From Gammaproteobacteria bacterium (GTDB taxonomy: Bacteria > Pseudomonadota > Gammaproteobacteria > Pseudomonadales > Azotimanducaceae): DNA of 7,466 bases. Each line of letters opens with the position of its first letter. The stretch's first letter is position 1. Made by a program: the position numbers and the translations under genes. Shown here in pieces: positions 1 to 6,286 of this stretch. Where the stretch lies: positions 1 to 7,466 of the forward strand of contig JABIVN010000196.1 of assembly GCA_018667205.1 (NCBI GenBank). Reading direction: 5' to 3'. The notes beneath the pieces were generated by a model. The model did no database searches, had not been told where the DNA came from, and was given only the letters and a program-made list of their open reading frames with translations.

Positions 1-177
1 ATCCATCATGTTGAGGTGCTTTTCATTGATCAGCATGGTTTGTAGGTCCGACCATTCCTGCCACGCTTTGGCCGATACCGTCTCGAAGATCTCTTGACCC
101 CTTGGGCCAGGGAACGGTGCAGCGTTTAGACCTGGGAGTTCTTCTTTAAATCTTGTGCAGAGTACTGTGCGCGTCAT
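1..177 (-). CDS. yggX: Fe(2+)-trafficking / oxidative damage protection protein YggX (partial, N-terminal 59 residues)
   Basis: Small cytosolic protein that limits oxidative damage to iron-sulfur clusters and is proposed to traffic Fe(2+). The ATG at 177-175 opens a frame that runs off the left edge with 59 codons visible; the E. coli protein is about 91 residues, so roughly a third is missing. It begins [10 protein letters not shown], matching the family start (MSRTIFCTFL in E. coli as I recall it), and keeps Cys7, the residue linked to the protective role. Further on it has KAWQEW and then [13 protein letters not shown], close to the E. coli stretch ending [13 protein letters not shown]. 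It lies 69 bp downstream of mutY on the same strand, the usual gammaproteobacterial pairing, so cotranscription with mutY is likely. The Shine-Dalgarno is weak (GAGA about 7 nt before the ATG). Family assignment is firm. Confidence 0.95.
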   Translation of the reverse strand, partial: MTRTVLCTRFKEELPGLNAAPFPGPRGQEIFETVSAKAWQEWSDLQTMLINEKHLNMMD

Positions 178-246
178 GGTAATTCTCAATCACTGGGTTT
201 CGCAGTTTATCGGATTATTGGAGTAACAAAAAATAGTCTTCAAAAC

Positions 247-1293
247 TCACTGTGCTTCGTTGTCTGGTAGTTCAGCCAACATTTTGGTGACAGGCTTTGT
301 CAATCCTATTAACTGGGGTGCCGATACGTTGAACCAGATTTCCTCGCCAGGTTCAGCAATGCGATTGGTTTCTCGGACAATGACCCGGACCGGTTCTATG
401 TCCAGGTGATAATGCGTGAAGGTGTGCCGAAATTGGGGCATTACTGTCCGTTCCAGTTCTTCAAGGTTTAATGATTGGAGCAGTGAATCAATCGCGTTGA
501 CGGATTCGCATTCCGGAAAGCTCCACAAGCCACCCCAAAGACCTTTCGAGGGTCGTTTTTGTAACAGTACGTTGCGGTTCAGTTCCGCGATTAGCATAAC
601 GGTACTTTTCAGGGGCATCACTTTTTTCGGTTTCTTGCCTGGATACTGGCCAATCGTGCCGTTGATCCTGGCGCCGCAACTGTTGAAGTAAGGGCATGCT
701 GGGCAATCAGGCGCAGAGCGGGTGCAGACGGTGGCGCCCAGGTCCATAATTGCCTGCGTGTAATCAGCAATGCGATCATGTGGGGTCAGGGCTTCTGCCT
801 TTTTCCACAATAACTTTTGTGTCTCAGTTCCGCCAGGCCACCCGTCGATAGTGAAGTGCCTGGCTAGTACTCTTTTTACATTTCCATCCAAAATTGCCGC
901 GTGTGTATCGTGACAAATTGCGGCGATGGCGCCGGCGGTAGAGCGGCCGATGCCCGGCAATGTTATCAGCTCATCTACCGTGGCTGGGAACTCGCCATTA
1001 TGCGCCGCCATTATTTTTTTTGCCGTGATGTGCAAGTTGCGTGCGCGAGCGTAGTAACCCAGGCCAGTCCAAAGATGCAGAACCTCGTCTTCTGTCGCTG
1101 CAGCAAGCTCATCGACGGCGGGAAACCGGCCCAGAAACTTTTTGAAATATGGAATCACCGTTGCCACCTGGGTCTGCTGCAACATGATCTCGGAAACCCA
1201 GACTCTGTAGGGCGTCTTGTCGGTCTGCCAGGGCAGTGACTTTCGTCCATGTTGATCAAACCAGTCGAGCAACTGTTTGGCGAAGCTGGTCAC
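247..1293 (-). CDS. mutY: A/G-specific adenine DNA glycosylase MutY
   Basis: Base-excision repair enzyme that removes adenine mispaired with 8-oxoguanine. It has 348 residues, near the usual 350. The helix-hairpin-helix glycosylase domain spans about residues 1-225: SEIMLQQTQ with the predicted catalytic Glu35, GLGYYARAR with Tyr80, the hairpin LPGIGRSTAGAIA (112-124) and the catalytic Asp136 in ILDGNVKR. The 4Fe-4S loop is complete, with Cys190, Cys197, Cys200 and Cys206 in the C-x6-C-x2-C-x5-C pattern. A Nudix-like 8-oxoG recognition domain follows (about 230-345), with QKRPSKGLWGGLWSFPE and RHTFTHYHLDI. The tripeptide at the 8-oxoG-sensing loop is FTH (292-294) where E. coli has FSH. The start is a GTG overlapping the asmA stop (GTGA, 1290-1293); it puts the N-terminus at the same distance from GRKSLPWQ as in E. 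coli MutY. The Shine-Dalgarno is only a purine run, AAGAAAAA, so translation is probably coupled to asmA. Confidence 0.97.
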   Translation of the reverse strand: MTSFAKQLLDWFDQHGRKSLPWQTDKTPYRVWVSEIMLQQTQVATVIPYFKKFLGRFPAVDELAAATEDEVLHLWTGLGYYARARNLHITAKKIMAAHNGEFPATVDELITLPGIGRSTAGAIAAICHDTHAAILDGNVKRVLARHFTIDGWPGGTETQKLLWKKAEALTPHDRIADYTQAIMDLGATVCTRSAPDCPACPYFNSCGARINGTIGQYPGKKPKKVMPLKSTVMLIAELNRNVLLQKRPSKGLWGGLWSFPECESVNAIDSLLQSLNLEELERTVMPQFRHTFTHYHLDIEPVRVIVRETNRIAEPGEEIWFNVSAPQLIGLTKPVTKMLAELPDNEAQ

Positions 1294-3365
1294 TTTTTCT
1301 TAAACAGGTTTTTGAATAAGTCGGCGGTGATGTCCTTGTACTCTTCCGGCACCTTGTCGTTGATCAGTTGCTCTATTTTTTTATTGCCGCGACGCTGCAG
1401 GTCCTGTTTGGCAATGTCAGTGATAAGTTGGTTGATCGCGCCATCTTTTCCTAGGCAAAGGTCTGCTGGTGAATCCGAGAATTTGCCTGAACAGATCAGT
1501 GGCCAGCGAGTATTTGCTAGCTGGTCGCTGATGTTAAATTTTCCAGACTCAGTTTTCTTTAGCAGGGTGGTGACATCGTAGTTCAATGTTTCCGCCTGCA
1601 AATTTATTCCACCAAGCGCGGTGATGGAAATGTTTTCCAGAGATGCGTTAAAAACCTGGCCCGCTTCAATACCATCGGTAAAGACGTGGTCCCCAACCAT
1701 GTTGTCAAAAGGCATGATGTCAGGCCATTCACTGACAGAGGTTGTTTTCCCCGTGATTGATCTAATCGTTGCCGCAACCGATTTGAGGGGGCTTACGTCA
1801 AGTGTTCCATCTTTGATGACGAAGGTTGATTTTCCGACTAGTGTTGTCGACAACTGACTCAACAGGCTGCCATCAAATTTGACGTTAGCGTTGGCAGTCA
1901 GTGTGCCCGTGATGCCTTCGACCTCAACAAATTCAGCGATATCAAGTCGATCCAGCGTGAGTTTGAATTCCGTCGATATTGCCCCGGTCAACTGGGTATT
2001 GGCGCTAAGAACGATCCTTCCATTGTAGCCGGATGCATTTGCGATGAGATCAACAACCCTGCCGTCATTTTTTAGCTCTAATTTTGCGTTGATCAGTTCC
2101 CCACCATCAACAACCAATAAGGCTACTCGAAGGATGGCCTTAAGGCGTGTATCACGCAGCAATTCTATGGGGATGAACTCGCTGTCAACCGGAGCATTTG
2201 ATGCAGTGGCAACGTGGCTCGCGCCTGCAGTGTCTGCAGTGTCTGCACCTGTTGAGTCTGACAGGTAATCTGTTGTATCCAGCTTGTCTATTCGAAGGTC
2301 TGCTGTGATCGCCGTAGTGGGTGTCAACTCAAGCATCGCCGTTCCCGTGAACTTTGAATCGTCGAATTCACCCTCCAGTGTGCGCATGTGAATCAGGGTC
2401 GGGTCTATCGCAATATCAGCGGTGAGGTTTAGGAATTTGACAGGAAGTTCGATATCGAAATCCCGTGATAGTTGCGACGGGTCCGCTGTTTGTAGATTGA
2501 TTACACCGTCATATCTTGGGGTAGTGCCAGCCAGGTTTATCACGCCCGAAGAAGCGATATTGGCCGAACTCATGCGGATATCGTTTCGCGTTAATACAAT
2601 GGCTTCTTGTGAAGGTCGCCATTGCCCTTTGCTGACCAGGCTTACTTCGGGATAGCGTTTGCCTTCTACCACCAGCTTTATTGTTGTAAAAAGTTCATCA
2701 AAGCCGAACTGATCATTGGATCCGTGATACTGCAACTGACCGGTGGACTCAATCGACGCCTTCAGGTTCCCCAGGTTATCCTGAAGGCTCACGATCAGGG
2801 AAATGTCGAATGGCCGGTCCGACGTGAGTGCGCTAGTACCCAGCCGTGTCAGGACAACGTCGTAGTTCTGGGCTGTTTGTTGATTGACATAACTGATCTC
2901 CAGGTCCTCTACCAAGAAATATTGCAACGTAGATGTCTGGGCGATTTCAGGTGAATCGGAATCGCCAGGCGCGGGCGATATATCTGTGGTGGTCAGCTCC
3001 CAGTTAGCATTACCGCTACCATCTACCAGTAACGAAACCTGGCCCCCCGTGATGGCTATTTCGTTGACATCTATGATTCGTTGCTGGGTAATGAGTGGTA
3101 TCAGATCGATATCAACAGATAGCTGCTCCAGTTTGATGAACGGTGGCTCGCCGGGTATCCCTAAACGTATCTGTTCAGCATTGATCGCGATAGGCGGCCA
3201 GTATCGCCATGACAGTTCACCTTCAAAGGTAACTTCATATCCAGTGGCCGATTCGATGCCTTGTGATATCTGATTTTTAAAGCGGTCCGGGTTCTCCAAT
3301 AAGAACAAGGCAACTATTGCGACCAGTGCGAGTAACAATGAAACCAAGGTAATAAGTCTGATCAC
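1290..3365 (-). CDS. asmA: AsmA family protein (inner-membrane anchored, periplasmic)
   Basis: Member of the AsmA/TamB-like group of inner-membrane-anchored envelope proteins, linked to outer-membrane assembly and lipid homeostasis; the molecular activity cannot be read from sequence. With the GTG start at 3365-3363 it has 691 residues. A single N-terminal membrane segment (IRLITLVSLLLALVAIVALF) is followed by ENPDRFKNQI, GYEVTFEGELSWRYWP and a long stretch of short beta-strand-like segments, as in E. coli AsmA. The C-terminal AsmA_2-type part (about 480-650) has KDGTLDV, and WPLICSGKFSDSPADLC with Cys625 and Cys637. The tail is lysine-rich (NLFKKK). I chose this GTG because it lies 4 nt after the preceding stop (3372-3370) and gives a family-like start. 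A TTG at 3425-3423 would add 20 residues and overlap the upstream frame by 56 nt. Neither start has a good Shine-Dalgarno. A run of Asp-Thr-Ala codons near 2226-2252 is a low-complexity linker. The 3' end overlaps mutY by 4 nt. Confidence 0.9.
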   Translation of the reverse strand: MIRLITLVSLLLALVAIVALFLLENPDRFKNQISQGIESATGYEVTFEGELSWRYWPPIAINAEQIRLGIPGEPPFIKLEQLSVDIDLIPLITQQRIIDVNEIAITGGQVSLLVDGSGNANWELTTTDISPAPGDSDSPEIAQTSTLQYFLVEDLEISYVNQQTAQNYDVVLTRLGTSALTSDRPFDISLIVSLQDNLGNLKASIESTGQLQYHGSNDQFGFDELFTTIKLVVEGKRYPEVSLVSKGQWRPSQEAIVLTRNDIRMSSANIASSGVINLAGTTPRYDGVINLQTADPSQLSRDFDIELPVKFLNLTADIAIDPTLIHMRTLEGEFDDSKFTGTAMLELTPTTAITADLRIDKLDTTDYLSDSTGADTADTAGASHVATASNAPVDSEFIPIELLRDTRLKAILRVALLVVDGGELINAKLELKNDGRVVDLIANASGYNGRIVLSANTQLTGAISTEFKLTLDRLDIAEFVEVEGITGTLTANANVKFDGSLLSQLSTTLVGKSTFVIKDGTLDVSPLKSVAATIRSITGKTTSVSEWPDIMPFDNMVGDHVFTDGIEAGQVFNASLENISITALGGINLQAETLNYDVTTLLKKTESGKFNISDQLANTRWPLICSGKFSDSPADLCLGKDGAINQLITDIAKQDLQRRGNKKIEQLINDKVPEEYKDITADLFKNLFKKK
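2226..2252. repeat. Short in-frame 9-bp tandem repeat inside asmA
   Basis: The unit tgcagtgtc occurs twice in tandem (2226-2234 and 2235-2243) and is followed by a diverged third unit. On the coding strand it encodes Asp-Thr-Ala repeats (ADTADTAGA) in a linker of the AsmA protein. The unit is a multiple of three, so copy-number change would keep the frame. Confidence 0.7.
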
Positions 3366-3369
3366 AGTA

Positions 3370-3795
3370 CTAGCTTTTAGCGTGGGCGAGGTTTTGGCGA
3401 GGGTAGCCACAAAGGACGCGCGCAATTCCCAGAGTCATTTGCTTGTTTCCAGACTCAAGGTCATAAAAGGATTCCCCGCCAAGCCTGAGCAGCGTGCAGT
3501 CTTCAAGCGCCTGAACAGAAGCCGCTCTTGGTTCTGGGTCAAGGGCGGCCAGTTCTCCGAATACTGCGCGGGCGCCGTGTTCGGCCAGGTCCCTGTTGCC
3601 CTTAAAGATTCGGCCGCGGCCGTCTATCACTATGTACATGCTGGAGCCTGGATCGCCCTGGGTCATGATAATGTCACCGGGTTGGTCGTCGATGGCTTCT
3701 ATAACCGCTGCAAGAGCGATCAGTTGCCCCTCTGGAACGGAAGAAAAGATCGGTACGGACTTTCATATAAGGACTTTCGCTGTTGTGAGAAGCAT
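3370..3795 (-). pseudogene. Cyclic nucleotide-binding domain protein, interrupted by in-frame TGA
   Basis: Read from the ATG at 3795-3793, the frame encodes MLLTTAKVLI, then TGA (3765-3763), then KSVPIFSSVPEGQLIALAAV, and continues to a TAG at 3372-3370: 141 codons counting the TGA. The part after the stop is a clear cNMP-binding (CAP_ED-like) beta-barrel: QPGDIIMTQGDPGSSMYIV, then the phosphate-binding cassette FGELAALDPEPRAASV with its Gly-Glu and Arg, then LEDCTLLRLGGESFYDL. In related proteins, as I recall them, the start reads LLTT-EKVLILKSVPIF, so the TGA sits where a Leu (TTA or TTG) is expected, one base change away. The only ATG after the stop (3666-3664) falls inside the barrel and would remove the first helix and strands. 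The end (FYDLESGNKQM, then CGYPRQNLAHAKS) also looks eroded. A sequencing error or recoding cannot be excluded. It lies just upstream of asmA and may still share its transcript. Confidence 0.75.
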
Positions 3796-3834
3796 AAGTG
3801 ATGGTTGATAGGGCGTTGAATGTTCAGATCAAGG

Positions 3835-3864
3835 ATTATGCCTGAAGTTGGGTTCAGGTTCTAA
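3835..3864 (-). promoter_or_regulatory. Candidate sigma70-type promoter for the cNMP remnant/asmA/mutY/yggX unit
   Basis: On the minus strand a CATAAT (-10-like, 3840-3835) follows TTAGAA (weak -35-like, 3864-3859) at a spacing of 18 nt. The predicted transcript would start near 3828, about 30 nt before the ATG at 3795. The -10 matches consensus at 5 of 6 positions, the -35 at only 3 of 6. This is the best-placed promoter-like sequence before the leftward genes but remains a visual call. Confidence 0.3.
3841..3858. repeat. Perfect inverted repeat in the candidate promoter spacer (possible operator)
   Basis: CCTGAA, six bases, then TTCAGG: a perfect 6-6-6 inverted repeat. It fills the whole 18-nt spacer between the -35- and -10-like elements of the leftward promoter candidate. 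It could be a dimeric repressor site or a small hairpin. As a terminator it would be poor, since no T-run follows on either strand. Confidence 0.35.
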
Positions 3865-3949
3865 GCGAACTTGTCCGCTGGTTTTGTAAAGCTGCGGCCG
3901 CAAGGCTATCTTTTGCAAGGACGTTAGTGATAACCCTAGACAGAAAGGC

Positions 3950-3985
3950 GTTCACGCTTCAGCCTTAAAGGGCTGTAGCATGAAC
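3950..3985 (-). terminator. Terminator-like hairpin after the decayed minus-strand gene
   Basis: The minus-strand transcript can fold GUUCA-U-GCU-A-CAGCC against GGCUG-A-AGC-G-UGAAC around a 6-nt loop. That gives 13 Watson-Crick pairs, one U-G wobble and one A-A mismatch. The hairpin starts 3 nt past the TAG (3991-3989) of the decayed frame and is followed by CGCCTTTCTGTC, a modest U-rich tail. Its position directly after that stop supports the minus-strand orientation of the remnant. The weak tail is the main doubt. Confidence 0.5.
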
Positions 3986-3988
3986 GGG

Positions 3989-4503
3989 CTAATTCACCAG
4001 ATCACCGCTAATAGAATTTGACGTCTGCTTTCCGGTTGGTGTTGTTACCGTTGACGAAATAGAGCCGGCATCGCCGCCTTGAGTGACGGACAGGCTAAGC
4101 GCAAAGTCAATGTCCCTGCCAATCGTGAACAGAGCGAAGGTGTTGTCGTTTACAGTGCGACCGCAAAGGAATAGTAGATCATCAGTGTCGGCGCCAGTTA
4201 GGCCCGATACCGTGCGATTGACGGATAAATTAGGTGAAAAGGTGGTTTCGGTGCAGTGATCAATCTGCAGTGTGCCGTCAGTGAAAAGGTCAATGGCGCC
4301 GGCACGGTTGATCCAGTGAATAGGTCAATGGCGCCGGCACGGTTGATCCCATCGGAGGCGACATCGAAGTCAAAACTTACTTCATAAGCAACCGGTGTCC
4401 TGCTGAAAAGGTTTGTGATCCAGAACTAAGCAGGGGCTGCAATCCGCTCAGGCGATGTAGCAATGCTGGCGTCGGTGAACGCAGAGGTAACCGACAGCCT
4501 TTA
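3989..4503 (-). pseudogene. Decayed gene for an unrecognised, probably secreted protein
   Basis: I do not recognise the family. On the minus strand one frame reads RLSVTSAFTDASIATSPERI to a TAG at 4428-4426, then continues FWITNLFSRTPVAYEVSFDF and on to GINRAGAIDLF. There a 35-bp tandem duplication (4279-4349) shifts the frame. The continuing frame then runs from the second GINRAGAIDLF-like copy through TDGTLQIDHCTETTFSPNLS, LLFLCGRTVNDNTFALFTIG and TTPTGKQTSNSISGDLVN to a TAG at 3991-3989. That last segment alone is 111 open codons with no ATG, GTG or TTG at its beginning. The Ser/Thr/Asp-rich, lysine-poor composition, two Cys and beta-like alternation suggest an exported beta-rich protein. 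A hydrophobic stretch in another frame just upstream (LAVLLLQLILVQ, about 4544-4509) might be its displaced signal segment. A terminator-like hairpin follows the stop. No start codon or Shine-Dalgarno was found. Confidence 0.55.
4279..4349. repeat. 35-bp direct tandem duplication
   Basis: Bases 4279-4314 and 4314-4349 match at 35 of 36 positions; the only difference is a at 4286 against t at 4321. The period is 35 bp, not a multiple of three, so the duplication breaks the minus-strand frame that otherwise continues across it. The near-identity points to a recent event, such as replication slippage, or to an assembly artefact. Confidence 0.9.
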
Positions 4504-4802
4504 GAAGATCTTGCACCAGGATAAGCTGCAGCAGCAATACCGCCAGGAGCCCGCCTGGTATTTCAGCCAGACATGAACATGTTGCTGAACATCAGCGATG
4601 TGGGTGTTTTGTCTTCGGGGCGAATGCCAAGCCGGGCTAAAGAGCGATCCCCAGCGGACAAGGCGGCGCCTGGCGCAACGGCTCTATTATGCAAGCGAGA
4701 TGCCTTTTAATAGTGATAGAAGGTCCCAGCAGGACTCCCTGGTATCGTTCTATTATGCTTCATAAGGTAGCATCCATCGACATGGGGTTTGGTTCAGCAT
4801 TG

Positions 4803-4824
4803 GCCGAAAAGGTTGTGGTTCGGC
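4803..4824 (+). repeat. Inverted repeat in the reductase leader
   Basis: GCCGAA (4803-4808) and TTCGGC (4819-4824) flank a 10-nt loop and are followed by GTTTTC. It resembles a weak terminator or attenuator stem about 70 nt before the reductase start. The stem is only 6 bp and the T-run is short, so a chance occurrence is quite possible. Confidence 0.25.
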
Positions 4825-4876
4825 GTTTTCGTGCACTTTGAAGATCGAATCTGCTAACCTTTCGAGCGATATTTAT

Positions 4877-4882
4877 AAGGAG
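4877..4882 (+). promoter_or_regulatory. Shine-Dalgarno that sets the reductase start
   Basis: AAGGAG lies 9 nt before the ATG at 4892-4894. This strong site selects that ATG over the in-frame TTG at 4838, which would add 18 residues unlike the family and has no such site. Confidence 0.85.
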
Positions 4883-4891
4883 ATAAAAGGG

Positions 4892-6286
4892 ATGTCAGCA
4901 GTCGGTACGGAAGGAAACCCACTCCGGGTTGCAATCATTGGCTCGGGCCCGGCGGGTTTCTACACGGTCAGTAATTTTTTGAAGAAAAAAGAAATTGTCG
5001 TTGAGATCGACATGTATGACCGGCTTCCGACACCCTTCGGTTTGGTGCGCGCTGGTGTTGCGCCGGACCACCAGAAAGACAAATCCGTACAACGTGCTTA
5101 TGACAAAAGCGCGCAGATGCCAAACTATCGGTTTTATGGCAACGTTGAGTACGGTTCAGATGTTCATCTTGAAGACCTGAAGAAGCACTACCACCAGGTG
5201 ATGTTCACAACGGGAGCGCCATTTGACCGCAGTTTGGGTGTGCCAGGTGAAGACCTTGAGGGTAGTTTTTCTGCGACAGAGTTTGTTGCATGGTACAACG
5301 GGCATCCGGATTTTGCAGATCGCCAGTTTGACCTGAGTCAGGAAAGTGTCGCTATCGTGGGAATCGGTAACGTTGCCATGGATGTGGCCCGGATTCTGTG
5401 TAAAACCTATGATGAACTGGCGGTAACCGACATTGCCGACCATGCGCTCGAGGCACTCAAGAACAGTAAAGTAAAGAATGTGTACATTCTTGGTCGGCGT
5501 GGTCCTGCGCAAGCGGCCTTTACACCACCTGAAATCAAAGAGATGGGGGAGTTCGATGATGCAGATGTAACCGTGCCATCAGCCGAGGCTGTCGTTGACC
5601 CGGCTAGCCAGGCCATTCTTGATGAGAGTGGAGATAAAAACGCCCAAAAGAATGTAGGCTTTATTCAGGAATACGCGCAGCGTCCTGTCACAGGGAAGTC
5701 GCGATTGCTGACGATTCGCTTCCTTGTGTCACCTACCGACCTGATGGGTGAAGAGGGCAAAGTGGCTGCGATCAGACTGATTAAAAATGAGCTTGTTCAG
5801 GGTGACGATGGCTCGGTTCGTCCAAGGGCGACTGATCAGGAAGAAACGATTCCTGTCGGATTGGTGTTCCGGTCCGTGGGATACAAGGGTTTGCCGTTAC
5901 CGAACATTCCCTATCATCAGGATTGGGGAACGATTCTTAATCAGGCTGGCAGAGTTGTTGATGAATCGGGTGACGCCGTAACGGGTCTATATACGGCCGG
6001 GTGGATAAAGCGCGGGCCGAGTGGTGTGATTGGTACGAATAAAACCTGTGCCCAGGAAACGGTGGCTTGCATGGTTGAAGACCTGGCGGCCGGCAGGTTC
6101 AATGAGCCCGAGGATCCTAGTATTGAGGGTGCCGCAGCCCTGGTTAGGATGCGAGAACCGGAGGCGATAAGCTATCAGCAGTGGCAGAAGATCGATGCAG
6201 TGGAAGTTGCCAAAGGCGAGACCCAGGGACGACCCAGGGTTAAATTTACGCGCGTTGCCGACATGGTCAGTGTTGGAAAAAACTAG
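4892..6286 (+). CDS. Ferredoxin/adrenodoxin-type NADP+ reductase (FprA/FDXR family)
   Basis: FAD-containing reductase that passes electrons between NADPH and a ferredoxin, often to supply P450s or other oxygenases; cytosolic. From the ATG with a strong Shine-Dalgarno it has 464 residues, typical of the adrenodoxin reductase/FprA family. Seen in order: the N-terminal FAD Rossmann motif GSGPAGFYT (17-25), DRLPTPFGLVRAGVAPDHQ (43-61), the TTGA element, the NADP motif VGIGNVAMDVAR (156-167), GRRGPAQAAFTPPEIKEM (201-218) with the Arg pair expected to contact the NADP 2'-phosphate, FRSVGYKG, and GWIKRGPSGVIGTNK (370-384), which closes the nucleotide site. All family hallmarks are present, so it is probably functional. 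No ferredoxin or P450 gene is visible here, so its partner is unknown. It converges on the LLM gene, and the two stop codons overlap by 4 bp. Confidence 0.94.
   Translation: MSAVGTEGNPLRVAIIGSGPAGFYTVSNFLKKKEIVVEIDMYDRLPTPFGLVRAGVAPDHQKDKSVQRAYDKSAQMPNYRFYGNVEYGSDVHLEDLKKHYHQVMFTTGAPFDRSLGVPGEDLEGSFSATEFVAWYNGHPDFADRQFDLSQESVAIVGIGNVAMDVARILCKTYDELAVTDIADHALEALKNSKVKNVYILGRRGPAQAAFTPPEIKEMGEFDDADVTVPSAEAVVDPASQAILDESGDKNAQKNVGFIQEYAQRPVTGKSRLLTIRFLVSPTDLMGEEGKVAAIRLIKNELVQGDDGSVRPRATDQEETIPVGLVFRSVGYKGLPLPNIPYHQDWGTILNQAGRVVDESGDAVTGLYTAGWIKRGPSGVIGTNKTCAQETVACMVEDLAAGRFNEPEDPSIEGAAALVRMREPEAISYQQWQKIDAVEVAKGETQGRPRVKFTRVADMVSVGKN

Larger units (their letters stand above)
4504..4891. other. 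Gene-free stretch and leader upstream of the NADP+ reductase
   Basis: I see no convincing gene here. Short open frames occur on both strands: a 45-codon plus-strand frame from the ATG at 4573, and a 43-codon minus-strand frame opposite it that lacks an ATG start. Neither has a Shine-Dalgarno or a recognisable product. Other structure: a hydrophobic minus-strand reading (about 4544-4509) that may belong to the decayed gene; the decamer tctattatgc at 4683-4692 and 4749-4758; and a GCCGAA/TTCGGC hairpin at 4803-4824 followed by GTTTTC. A plus-strand promoter for the reductase must lie here or further upstream, but no well-spaced -35/-10 pair stands out. Confidence 0.4.

Noticed and set aside
1249..3273. 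Several plus-strand open frames of 70-110 codons opposite asmA and mutY
   Set aside because: They are shadows of the minus-strand genes, with no family resemblance and no start signals.
3370..3666. A functional short cNMP-binding protein starting at the internal ATG (3666)
   Set aside because: It would start inside the beta-barrel and lack the first helix and strands. The family-like sequence extends upstream through the TGA to 3795, so this is better read as part of a pseudogene.
3763..3765. Selenocysteine or other recoding at the TGA of the cNMP-domain gene
   Set aside because: The position corresponds to a hydrophobic Leu in the family, not Cys, and I see no SECIS-like hairpin right after it; a nonsense mutation or read error is simpler.
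3382..3801. A 139-codon plus-strand open frame opposite the cNMP-domain gene
   Set aside because: It is the antisense of a clearly recognisable cyclic-nucleotide-binding domain, its translation resembles no family, and it has no Shine-Dalgarno.
4279..4349. CRISPR array or att-site interpretation of the direct repeat
   Set aside because: There are only two copies, directly abutting with no spacer, and no integrase, cas gene or tRNA nearby; a tandem duplication explains it.
4573..4710. A 45-codon plus-strand frame (MNMLLNISDVGVLSSG...) in the gene-free stretch
   Set aside because: It has no Shine-Dalgarno, no recognisable product, and an equally open frame on the opposite strand, so it is probably chance.
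4838..4891. An 18-residue N-terminal extension of the NADP+ reductase from the TTG at 4838
   Set aside because: The strong AAGGAG at 4877-4882 lies inside it, correctly spaced for the ATG at 4892, and the extra residues do not resemble the family.
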